Shown here piece by piece: positions 1-12,500 of a DNA stretch of 64,000 nucleotides. Origin of the DNA: Mesocentrotus franciscanus (lineage: Eukaryota > Echinodermata > Echinoidea > Camarodonta > Strongylocentrotidae). Within the stretch, counting starts at the first letter, position 1. Each line of letters begins with the position of its first letter. The stretch is taken from contig CP137674.1 of NCBI GenBank assembly GCA_037976565.1, forward strand, positions 35,119,256-35,183,255, in the 5' to 3' direction. Made by a program: the position numbers and the translations under genes. Below the pieces are notes generated by a model that was not told the origin of the DNA, made no database searches, and saw nothing but the letters and a program-made list of their open reading frames with translations.

Positions 1-154
1 TTAATGACTGCTTTGAGAGAAATAGTTGTTTTTATTCGCTCGAGGGAAGGATACAATTGTGCTATTGCCCGAGGCATGCCGAGGGCAATAGCCCAATTGT
101 AACTTCCCGAGAGCGTATAAAAAACTATTTCTCGAATATTAAAGCAGTCATTAA
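1..154. repeat. Palindromic MITE-like element, copy 1
   Basis: The stretch is almost entirely self-complementary. It opens with TTAATGACTGCTTT and closes with the exact reverse complement, AAAGCAGTCATTAA, and the inner arms (AATAGT..TTTTAT, GCTCGAGGGAAG, CAATTG..GCTATTGCCC) pair around a centre near position 77. The window begins exactly at its left end, so flanking duplications cannot be judged. The terminal TTAA could be a target duplication or part of the repeat. Confidence 0.7.
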
Positions 155-374
155 TACTTTTATATGCCGAAAAAAAGAGTCAAATTACCAATCAACTGGT
201 AGAACAGGACTGGTTTGTGAGTCACAAATCCCTTTCCTTCCTGTTTAAGCATTGCTGAAAAACACTTAAAAACTCTCGAGTTGGAAAAATCTTCATGCTT
301 GATGATATCTACCTTGTTACAATTGAGGAAATGACGCTAAAGTCCGAATCTAAAATATAGTTATAGTGATCGAC

Positions 375-577
375 TGCTACGAGAGGACTAGCTGTTTTTA
401 TTATACGCTCAAGAGATAGACCTAGACCTAGACCTAGTCTAGTTGTCAGTTGAATCCCTGCCATCACCCCGAGGCGCCTGTGCGTGCGGCGCGCCGAGGG
501 GTGAGGGATTCAACTTTCTCGCAAGCCAGTATGGCAGTATAGAAACAGCCAGTGCGCGAGTATTAAAGCAGTCGCTA
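375..577. repeat. Palindromic MITE-like element, copy 2 (diverged)
   Basis: A second inverted repeat shares its arms with the element at the window start: GACTGCT, TAGCTGTTTTTATTATACGCTC on the left, and CTCGCG / TATTAAAGCAGTC on the right. Its centre is GC-rich, with CACCCCGAGGCGCC facing GGCGCGCCGAGGGGTG. It also carries a small GACCTA tandem (417-440). Ends are less well preserved than in the first copy and no clean target duplication is visible. Confidence 0.6.
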
Positions 578-975
578 TGACTTTTCACCGACCGTACGAA
601 TTATCACAATAATCTACCAAGAATTCTTACCTTAATTAGCCTTTTATTGAGTAAAGATTGGTTAAAACATCACAGAAAATCTGAGACACTGTCGAGTCTG
701 TTAATCTTTGCTAGCAAAATGACGTGACTGAAATTTTCAAGCAATTAAAAAACCTAAAATGTAGCGACTATGAAATTATCGCACAAAAAAAATTAATGTA
801 AGGTGTCCGTGCTCAGCAAGACTGAACTAATTTCGGTAACTGGAATTTTGCCGGGATTTTTAAACTATTTTTTTTAACTATTACATGGCTTTGGCATTTT
901 TCGTTTATTTTCGGGAATAGTTAAAACAACGACTGCAATTTCGACCAATCAGATGGCTGGATTTCTTAAGTGAGG
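578..975. other. AT-rich intergenic stretch, nothing recognised
   Basis: No open frame with coding character, RNA gene or structured repeat was recognised here. It separates the palindromic elements from the 65-bp array. Confidence 0.5.
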
Positions 976-1739
976 TATATAATCTTTAATATCATCAAGT
1001 TTGGCATCAACAGAACCTATATGGTCATACCTCATTAGGGCTAATAGTCTTTAATATCATCAAGTTTGGCATCAACAGAACCTGTATGGTCATACCTCAT
1101 TAGGGTTAATAGTCTTTAATATCATCAAGTTTGGCATCAATAGAACCTATATGGTCATACCTCAGTAGGGCTAATAGTCTTTAATATCATCAAGTTTGGC
1201 ATCAACAGAACCTATATGGTCATACCTCTCTAGGGCTAATAGTCTTTAATACCATCAAGTTTGGCATCAACAGAACCTATATGGTCATACCTCTCTAGGG
1301 CTAATAGTCTTTAATATTATCAAGTCTGCCATCAATAGAACCTATATATGGTCATACCTCATTAGGGCTAATAGTCTTTAATATCATCAAGTTTGGCATC
1401 AACAGAACTTATATGGTCATACCTCATTAGGGCTAATAGTCTTTAATATCATCAAGTTTGGCATCAACAGAACCAATATGGTCATACCTCATTAGGGCTA
1501 ATAGTCTTTAATATCATTAAGTTTGGCATCAACAGAACTTATATGGTCATACCTCATTAGGGCTAATAGTCTTTAATATCATCAAGTTTGGCATCAACAG
1601 AACTTATATGGTCATACCTCATTAGGGCTAATAGTCTTTAATATCATCAAGTTTGGCATCAACAGAACCAATATGGTCATACCTCATTAGGGCTAATAGT
1701 CTTTAATACCATACATCCTTGAATCAACAGAACCTCCAA
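976..1739. repeat. 65-bp tandem repeat array (about 11.5 copies)
   Basis: Monomers begin CTAATAGTCTTTAATATCAT and recur at 1041, 1106, 1171, 1236 and 1301, an exact 65-bp step. One copy near 1301-1367 carries a 2-bp insertion. Copies differ by scattered substitutions (for example ACAGAACCTATATGG versus ACAGAACCAATATGG), with the last two copies decaying at the right edge. There is no open frame through it. It lies just downstream of the stop codon of the LRRC41-like gene, so it could fall inside that gene's 3' UTR or beyond it. Confidence 0.9.
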
Positions 1740-1911
1740 GGTCATACGCCATGAAGGATGATCGATAGCAGGTAATTGATGTCTTCCAGCTGCATTTTTC
1801 ATATTCAGAATGAAAGACAAGGAAACTGGAATTAAGGTTCAATCTGGCGATGATCGTCCAGGCTTAAATTGTTAACGCTAGGTGCTATCATACCTGGAAG
1901 CACAAGTCCTA

Positions 1912-2188
1912 CTAAAAATATTCTATATCCGGATACTCAAGGTCATCAATCGGAGCAAAGATTTTGTGCAGGCATTTTTCAATTTCCGAAACATCTGTAA
2001 ACTCTCTGCACATACATGACACACGAGGGATGATGCTCTGCAGTGGCTCTAACTGTTCAATATACAGACTATGGATACTCAAATGATCCAGGGAATGAAG
2101 TCTCTTGTTACTATGACAACCACCAACATCCTTGGAAAGCATTTCATAAAATTGCCTGAGGGCCCTTGATGAAAAGTGAGAAGCGCCC
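1912..2188 (-). CDS. LRRC41: LRRC41-like exon 12 with stop codon
   Basis: Acceptor CCCAACAG| joins TG to G (Trp) and the frame runs to TAG at 1912. It encodes the C-terminal 92 residues, including LHSLDHLSIHSLYIEQL and an acidic end (DDLEYPDIEYF). Confidence 0.85.
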
Positions 2189-3503
2189 CTGTTGGGTGCA
2201 AAATGGAAAGAAATCATTAAGTGTACTTTGATGGAGTAAAATAATCATTGATGCATGTACAACACATCAACTTATTGTACTGCCTGACACTTTACACTAT
2301 TTAATTCAATTCAATTCAAATTAGGTTTTATTCAATCTTGTCAAAAAGTCCAAAGACTAAAAATGCGAGTTTACATCATACATACATAAGTGTTTTTTTT
2401 TTTTTACTACGCGAGAGATTCTACATGGAATATCTTCAAGTTGCTGGTGTACAAAGAGAATGCCAATAAATAATATCCACTATTAGACTTTGAACGGGTG
2501 ATTCTGCGGCATTATTAAGTACCTGGGTATCTATTCCTTGAAATGCACTGTGCTCTAGCTGGTAATGCATGGTTGTGGGGCTACAGCCAGGCTAACCATT
2601 TCCAAAGCTCTATACAAAGACATTAAGTTATTACTAATGTATTATAACTAATGTATTATGTGACCATGAATAGTATGACAACTTAGATTCATGAAATTCC
2701 TGCATGTCAAATTCATTGAAACTTTTGCAACATCAATTTTCCTGTGCTTGGCATAAGAAACACTATTAATCACATGTACAGGTCATCTTGTATTACCTGG
2801 ACAATTTTAAACCAAATTTCACAGAACCTCGGTACTTTTAAGACTATATTCTAATCAACTTTAGCTAGACTTTGATTGTTCAAGGAGTGTAGATTGATAT
2901 ATAGTCCTCTTACCAGAGATTCAGACAGTATCCAGGCTGTTGCTTTGTGCGCTTTGTGTCAGCAAATGCTCTGCCTAGAATGGCCAGATCTTCATTACCT
3001 ATGTAGAAAATGAAAGGTAATCTGGAGTACTAGTAATAAGTCAAAACAAATTCTCCCATATTTAAACAACATACACTGAATCTTCAAGTCTATAAAAAGA
3101 TTATCTGCTCAATAAATTGGGTAGATAATTATATAATACTGAATGGCCTTAAGTGGGGAAGAAGGGTATATATATCCCACGAGCTGAAGAGTGTATATTT
3201 CACAAATCGGCAAGATGAGCCAGTTTGATATACTCTTGTGTCTCAAAGCCATTCAATATTCTTTTTATCAAATGTATGAAACCTAGTATCTCAGTTTTCA
3301 CTATCATATTATGTTCTGGTATTATATCCAGCAGAGAAAAAAAATACTCATTTTTTCCTTATAAGTATTTTGCAAGGTCTGCATCCATTGTCTGCCTGGG
3401 TGTATTCATCAACGTGTATTCACCTTTCTACGCGTTCGTGCACCCAAACCATGAGATACTGAACATTTTTCGATACGGTCATCAAGCAAGGTACTTTTGC
3501 TCA

Positions 3504-3537
<34 letters not shown>

Positions 3538-6500
3538 CAAGAATAAATATTAATAAAAAACAAGATATGACAATTTTTCTGGTTGGCTCGATCGATCAAA
3601 ACCCTCATACAAATAACAATGTGTATAAGTGTTCTTGTTTTGCAAGGACATTATTATGAGACATCATGTCTGAATCAGGCTTTAATCCTTATTTTTTTTC
3701 CATGACATCATAATCATGACTTTTTTCATTCTCCCAATTATCTGCACATAAGGAGGATGAGAAACAACTAGCTAGCACCATCATTTAATACTGACCTAGT
3801 TTACGATCTGAAAGTTTAAGGTGTTGAAGACTACAGTTGTTAATCAGTGCATCCACTAGATCATCCTGAAATTCTTTGTTACACTCTGCAGATAAAAATA
3901 TGATGATATGGAGGAAAAAACCAACATCATGTATTGAAAGGTTTAAGCAATTGCAGGTCTTTTCAGTTTCATGCTTTTGGTTGCCTATATACATGTATAC
4001 CCATTATGCATAAATAGAAAAGGCATTTTATAGAGATCGGATTTTGTGAATTTATTAAGTCTTCTTACATTATACAAATGGCATAATAGTCAATTTTAAA
4101 GTATAATTACCTGAGATTTTTAGTCCACTTTCATTATGCAAATTGTATGTGTAAACTCTGTGTGCTTCTCGCTATATAGCCCATCGAGCTAGCGCTCAGG
4201 CTCCCTGTCCCACATGTGACGTATGTCATGATTCAGGACTCATATATTTCGCTTTCAAGCTAGCTTTCAAGGCTCTGAAGTTCTGAGAAGGGTCTTGGCA
4301 AATACTTATTGAAGTGTTTAATTAAGTTATACAACCTTAAAGCAAATGATTCATGTTCTTAATGATATAGCTTACCTTACATGTATAAATTGCCCATGCA
4401 TTTTGTGAAATTTCTTCGCACAGCTAATAACTGTTGTGACAGTTGTGTGTTATTATTATTATTATCATTTTGAATAGCAGACAAACTGAGTTTGTGCGGT
4501 TTGATGACATTCTTAATTCACCTTTGAGAAGAAAGCTGCAATCGGACAAATCAAGAGAGTGTATCCCTGAGTGTTGAAGTAAGGCTAGGAGGCCCTTTGG
4601 CTGAGATGTAGAATAGCAGTTATTCCTCACGCTTAACCTCTTTAGCATAGGAGAGTCTGTAAAAAAAGAACAAACAAACAAACAAACATTAAAGCAACAA
4701 TCAGAGAATGAGTTTCTGACCATTCAAGCGGTACCCCAAAAAACGTAAATTGTAATTGCGGTTAGAATTATTGCTATCAGATTTACTCAGTATCATTTGC
4801 TATTATTAATGCAATACACAAGCAGGTAAATTATCAACATAAAAGATTTTATATGCATCACTGTTTATCATTTTCTAAACATTTAATCTTATTTGAAGTA
4901 TATACTTGTACAATTATATATAGTGTTTCCATGTATCTTTCAAATTATTTTGTCCATATTTGTAACTAAAAATATCGCAATCTGTATTGCCGCGCAATGC
5001 GAATGTATCCCCCGGCAGTGGCAGCGATTTTGTGTCATCCTAATGTTCGAAGGAGGGACAAAGATCCCCCTCCCCTCCCTGAAACAAAAGGATGATGTAG
5101 AGATCGCCACTATATAGTGGCTTGGACTACTGTCAAGACGTATAGGATAGGAGCAGCATCACCAAATTACCAATATGTGTGTAGATTAGAGTATAATGCA
5201 TCTCTGTAGAAAATTTGAAAGAAATCTTTTAAGAAATGTGGCAGTTAGAGCGCACAAAACACAGCCACCAAAATACGACCTTTAACCCTATAACAGACGG
5301 AACACACGTGGCAGCATCGCCAAACACTAAAGATGTGTACATTGTACTAAGACGTACACACCTCCATACAACATTTGAAAGAAATCCGTCAAGAAATGTG
5401 GCAGTTAGAGCGCATAAAAGACATATGACCTTTGACCATATAAAAGACGGAACAATGAGGGCAGCATCGCCCAAAAGTGTAGATGTGTAGATTGTACCAA
5501 GATACGTACATCTCCTTTCAAAATTTGTAAGAAATCCGTCATGAAATATGACCTGCAAAGCGCACACTATAGACACCCACCAAAATATGACCTTTGACCC
5601 TATAAAACACGGGACACTCGTGGCAGCATCACCAAAAACTATAGGTGCGTAGATTTTACCAACATACACTTCCATACTCAATTTGAAAGAAATCTGTTAA
5701 GAAATGATGTAGTTAGACCACACACTAGAGTGCACACAAGATATCTATCAAAATATGACCTTTGACCCTATAAAAGACGGAACACTGGAGGCAGCATCAG
5801 CAAAATCTATAGGCTTGTAGATTTTACCAAGATACACCTTCGTTCAAAATTTGAACAAAATCCCTTGAGAAATGCATGGCCTATAAAGTGCACACAAACC
5901 ATCCACAAAAATATGGGCTTTTACCCTATAAAACACGGGACACTCGTGGCAGCATCACCAAAAACTATAGGTGCGTAGATTTTACCAACATACACTTCCA
6001 TACTCAATTTGAAAGAAATCTGTTAAGAAATGATATAGTTAGACCACACACTAGAGTGCACATAAGACATCTATCAAAATGTGACCTTTGACCCTATAAA
6101 AGACGGAACACTAGAGGCAGCATCACCAAAATCTATAGGCTTCTAGATTTTACCAAGATACACCTTCGTTCAAAATTTGAACAAAATCCCTTGAGAAATG
6201 TGGCCTATAGAGCGCACACAAACCATCCACAAAAATATGGCCTTTTACCCTATAGAAGACGGAACACTGAGGGCAGCATTACCAAAAGTTATAGGTGTGT
6301 AGATTATACCAAGATACACCTCCATACAAAATTTGAAAAAATCCGTCAAGGAATGTGGCAGTTAGAGCGCACACAAGAATATGACGCAGCGGCGGCGGCG
6401 GCGTAACGCTGCTGAATCCAAAGTACGGCCCACCGGCATACTGCCGGGGGATACAATAATTACAATGCCTATGTATTGTGAAACAAAATATTTATGTACC

Positions 6501-9500
6501 ATGTCAATAAATTTGTCTAATAAATACAAAAAAATACAAAATACAAACAACTGATTATTATAACATAGCAGGGTCTAAAGAAAGAACCGACAACTGTTTT
6601 ATCATTCTTTAACAGGATCGAGGGCCTGCAAGAACAGACAAACATAACAGAGGATTCTCACATGGAACATCTAATTCCTATCAAGTGAATGAACTTAGCA
6701 GGTACTAACTTGGAGTTTAGAGAATTGATGACTTTTGCAGGAAAGGTAATCCAGAGTTCAAGCAACTGAACTTTTTAGAAACCATATAGCTTTAAGTAAC
6801 CATGCAAAGTCATCATTGTTAAAGGTATAATGCAAAGTTTGGGGAAATTTTGAAAATTGGATGAATAGTAATTCTTTAAAATGTTGATATATTTGGATGC
6901 CCCGTGGATGTATTATAAGCACTAGAAAATTTAGCCCCTAAAACACTTCTGCTTTCGAAAAAAAAGAATAATCAAAATTTACAGGTGCTCCCGGTAAATT
7001 TCAAATACTTCAAATAGCGCCTATTAAGCCATTCCATGGTAGCTATGCGACCATGAAAATCTCAGATTATGCAGTTCTGATATATAATTTCCAAACGGGA
7101 ATAGCAAATTGGTCGATTGTAGTCAAGAAACATTGTTTTAAAGCTAAAGTAGTATCAGTCTTGAGAGGGAGCTATACAACACAAAGAGTTTATTATTTAC
7201 AATTTTCATCACTTTAGACTCGATTTTCAACCGCGACAACGATCATTGAATATTTAAAAATCGCATATATGCTTCCAATATATGTTCATGACCCCATACC
7301 AAAGCTTTGTATTAATTAATTACCTTTAAAGAAATGAAATCCGCAAAATTAGTTTGATAGAAAATCACAAGCTGCATAAATTACAGCATGCAATAAGATA
7401 AGATAGCTAGAATATGGATCACAACAAAGGTATAGTACGTACCATATGTGCTTATATTGTAAAAAGTTATATATGTGTATATGTGATCAATATTTTGCTT
7501 AAATTTTCTTTCTTCCAACAATTAAACTCTATATATTATATCAAATTATTAACTATTTTAAGATTTGTTTTCAGACTGATTTTTTCAAATTACAATTTCC
7601 TTTTTAGAACTCCTGGGCTCATATATCTAAAAAACCTTTAAGCCTAGTTGTCACCTAACTATTATGTAGATACGTGTGATGACAACTTGCTTAGTGAGGT
7701 CTTATGAATAAAATTCACATTTCTGCACAACTTGTTGACTATTTTTTAGTATCTCAGGCAAACTAATTCAATTTTGAAGACTTGAACTAATTAATACTCT
7801 TATATGCCAATGCAGCATACAGTGCATGAAAAGTTTCACATATTCAATTAGATATGCATGATTAGAGCTTACTTGCTGTGGCTGCTAGTAGAGTATCTAC
7901 CTCCGTGGTGTTAAGTGATGAGCGATCAAGCACAAAGTTTGTGAGGACAGAATCCCTGTTTTGAATGGCCAAGGCAAGCTCTACAGGCGAGACAAGCTTG
8001 TGCCTGGCCTCCAGTCTAGTTGCTCCACATCGTAAGGTGAGGCTTGATACGCTAGGTACGTACTTAGGAAGGTAGGCTGGAGTGATCAAACATGAGTGTT
8101 CGGTTGATTTTTTTGTTTAAAGTGAAAATGCATTTTATCTTGTAGGAATTAAGAGATGAAAGTAAATATAAGTACCGGTAGTGAATTTTCTAAGGGGATC
8201 GAGCCATGCATGCATGCATCTCCCCCTCCCAATCCTTACAACTATATACATGTAGGGCTAAAATAAAAATTAAAAAGCCCAATTTTCCTTAATAATAAAT
8301 TGATCGAATATCATCTGTTTTGCACCTTAAAATGTTCTTCATCAAAACATTTGAAAACTTAATGCAGAGTTCATATAAAGAGAAAAACTTCTTCATTTTA
8401 AAACATTAGAAAATATAGTCTATCAAATTTAATATATACTTACAGTTGTCAGCTAATTGACAATCTTTGGGGATAGGGAGTTCTAATTTCAGACTCTTCA
8501 TCTTGTGATTTTGCCTGTGCACAAAATAATCCAAATTTTAGAAAGTGTTTAAAAACCTAATTGCATGTAATGGTTACTGCAACCTTAAAGATACTATGTC
8601 CCTTTTGCAGCCAACATCAAATTCTGTAGAACTTTGCAGAAATTATGAATATGTCATGTATATGTGAAATTTAAACGTTAGCAGTGTCCTAATATTCAAA
8701 TTATGCAAGGAAACCTGTTTATACCTTCTAGACTTCACTGTCAGACACTATATTGAGTGACTGACTTACATCTTTTTTTTCTTTGGTAATAACATACATA
8801 AAATGAGCTGTCAGGTAACAGGTACATGAGCATTTGTCTACATCAAACCCACTACTTGTAATGGCCAAAATTAAACTGATTGAATCTTTGAGCAGCACAA
8901 AACGTACAACCATTCAGTAAAATTACGGTCTAAAAAATCAGACTATTACTTAAATGATTGCAATCATTTAAGTCGATTCAACAATTAATGGTCGTTATTT
9001 TCCCACTAAAAGCCATTTTCGATCAATTAAGCCCTTTCGTTTTCAGGGAAGTTAATTCTAAATAATTAGTATTATTTGTCTTTCAAATGCCGTTGGAACT
9101 TAACCTTTTCATTTTTTGGCCTGCAAATGGGACATATATAGTACCTTTAACAAGAAACATGTCTAACATCAATTTATTGACACATTTACAGACACAGTTT
9201 TGTCCCACCTTAATTTGCCATTGGCTCTTAATAAGCATGTCTGTATATGCATGGCTTCAGTGACCAACTTACAACGGCAATTAAGCTAGTGTACTAGACG
9301 TTGTGCATCCGGACAGTTGAATTAAAACAGCAATTTGAAGAAGCTTACATGCAATATTCCATACATCTGTTAAGACTTATGTTGGACAATTGATTAATTT
9401 GTAAAGGACAAACATGCATGATGATATATAGTGCTATTTAATATTTATGTGATCATAAAATCCAATGGCAAACGTACAGCCAATGACAGCCTTACTTTTG

Positions 9501-12500
9501 TGAAGTGTCCGCGGACACAACCTCCCTACTATAGGCAATATATCCTTTGTCACATGATCTCATTTTGACCAATCATGTTGCATCATCTCTTTGTACTTTC
9601 TGACTTACAAGTTAACATGAGCCGGGCTTAATTGATATATACACCATCGATCATTGCCCCTGTACACTAGGAGAAATATGCTATAATTATAAAGACCGAT
9701 TATTACAAAACAAGTGAACCTAATTCACACTTACATGCGATAAGCCTCCAGCATCTCATTCAGTTTCTGTGCACAGTACTGACCAAACAGAGACTTGTGA
9801 TTGCGAAGGTTGAACATGCTAACTTCGTAGAACAGAGCAAGTTCTTGAAGTACTAGTCCATTCTGTGCCCTCATGGCTAGCGCAGACATAACCTCACACC
9901 AACCACATTCTGGCATCTCTGCATTTCAACAACAACAACAACAAAAAGAACCATCAAATTATATCTTAATGGCAATACACATTCAGTGAAAGTCAAAAGG
10001 GGTCAAAAAGAAATTTTTCAGTATATATAATGAATATAGAATAGACTCGCTCTATTTAATTCACAAAAAGTTTGCTACGGAATATTAATGCCTGCATTTT
10101 CAAGATGTAAACTGTTGAAATTCAGGATTTATAACCATCACCGTTTAATTTCTGGGTTAAGGCTGGTTGAAATCATTACCGGGTATCAATATCTCAGGGA
10201 CTTAATAGGACCCAGGCCTGCATGTCCATAGATTTATAAGCTTCAACCTTTACTGACTGATCTGTTACAGATAGATACATACCACACTGTAACAATGCCA
10301 AGGATTGCAGAGATGTAGAACCTACTAATCCATTGGCCAGTGCAGTACAGCTCTCAGGATTCAGTACAGTGCCCTTCAGGACTAGATTTGAGATGGAATG
10401 GCCTAGGGATGGTCCAGGATCAGGAACATTTAAGATGTGCTGGAAAGATGTGCTATCTGGAGAGGTTTTAAAGTAACAAGATGACAATTTAAGGGACATC
10501 ATCCTTCTCATCATTGTATCCTTCCAAAAATACAATAAGCTATGGTGCTTTTAGGGTTTCCAAAAAGTCAAATACATTTCTATATCTTGACCTTCGCCTC
10601 CTTTAGAATTTTTTTCATATTTAAGTAGCTGTGCGAAAATTTAAAAAAACCAACTTTATTTCCATTATATTGCAAAGGTGAAATTTTATTGGACAATTTT
10701 ATCAAAATTCACTGCTTGGAAACATTCAAAGTAATGATTATTATCAATTACAAAACGCTTAAATACAGCCCCGGCATAGCATCTAAAGAGCTCTCCGAAC
10801 GCTGCCGAGATGTGTGACGTACATCACAGGTTGGGCATGATTTGCGTATGTATGAATGGGGATAATGATGATTATGATGATGATTTTCTATGCAGTTCAA
10901 TCGCTTCTGTTATCCATCCTGAGACTGAAAATCATTATGATGCTGTGCAGTTCCATTTCCAATGTAGATCTAATTGTAATTAAGATTTGCAGGTTTGAAT
11001 CTAATGTTTGCAATGATACAAAAATTATTAAGTTCAGATACAGTTTTAATCCCTCGCACAGCTACTTTAAATATGGATCTTTGACTGAAGGGTTCGAGTC
11101 TAGGGATAAAACAAATAGTCTAATTCAGCATGGGAGACACGATTTTACAAATTGAACTACCGGTACTTACAGTCAAACCTGTTGAACTACCGGTACTTAC
11201 AGTCAAACCTGTGATTGTGGCTACCTTTCTAAAAAGGCCACCTGTCTATAATGGCCATGCATTTTGTCGCCAATGAGAGAGGAATGTGTGTTGTAGATCC
11301 TGTCTAGGAAGGCCTGCACCTGCCTCCAGCTAGTGGCTACTTTTTGTGTTTCCCTTGGGTGGCCTTAATTCAATTCAATTCAATAAAGGTTTGTTTGAAC
11401 ATGTTTCGCAGTACAAAGACTGAATTATACATGTTATACAAAGATTAAAATACATTATAAATACAAAGTAATCGCAAATGTGAATAAAACATATTTAATT
11501 AAATACCAAACTACATTAAGTACTTTACATTGATAAAATTATAGGAAATGAATGTCTGGTAAATTGCTGGAAGATGTCGTAAAAAGTATTATTAATGCAT
11601 GTAATTAAAAGATGATAACATTCCCGCTATCAATGAAAAATATTGCATGACAACAAAGTAAGAGGTCAGCTTGCAAGGAGAAAGAAGAAGAAAGAGTAAG
11701 AGAGACAGAGAGAGACAGAGAGAGAATAAGGGAGAGATATACTAGGGATATAGAGAAAGTACAGTATAAACATATAAAATAGACAGGTTTGACTGTATTC
11801 TCTTGACCTTGAGAGATTGAATGAACAAACCTGGTTCCATGTTGTGAAAGCATTCATCCTGACTGGGGCATTCATCAAAACAGCTCTCGTACAGATCTGC
11901 ACTGAAATCATCCGTTCTCTGCGGACTGTCCGTTAGAGTGGTCTCCTGACTTTCTAATGAGTTTCCTTCTTCAAGCATACTCAAAGTCTGCTCTGTATGC
12001 ACGTCGTTCTCTCTTTCATCATTCAATCTTCCCAGCAGCAGCATGGCCAGCAAGCAAGCATAGTCTAAATTAGGCTTATGTACATCTTTCCCATTGATAT
12101 ATTCATAGATATACAGGGTCTCAAGATTGCCCTGAGGAAGAACAACTCTTAGGAACCTCTCTAAGGCTGATGTAACATCTTTCCAGCTATACTCAGTGGA
12201 TTCTATAACCTTACACTCAAAGGTATGTAGATGATGAGCCAGTAAGTCACATGCACCAGGGGATCTTGTTAAGGCTATCAATGTCTGGATACTCAAGAAG
12301 AGATGATTTGGCTTGTATGGAATGATGTCTTCTGATCCAGTCCATAATGGATTCTTCAAGAACTCTACAGATTCTATCACAAAAAGAGGAATAAGATTAC
12401 AAAGAGAAGTTTTTCTCTAAAAAAAACATCACAATATGTTATCTTAAAGGGAGTGTAGCCTGACGAGACTACGTGTCTTTCCCGTGGCCTGACTCGGGGC

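Noticed and set aside
5229..5681. 150-codon minus-strand frame
   Set aside because: Lies entirely in the ~160-bp tandem array and repeats its own sequence; no coding signature.
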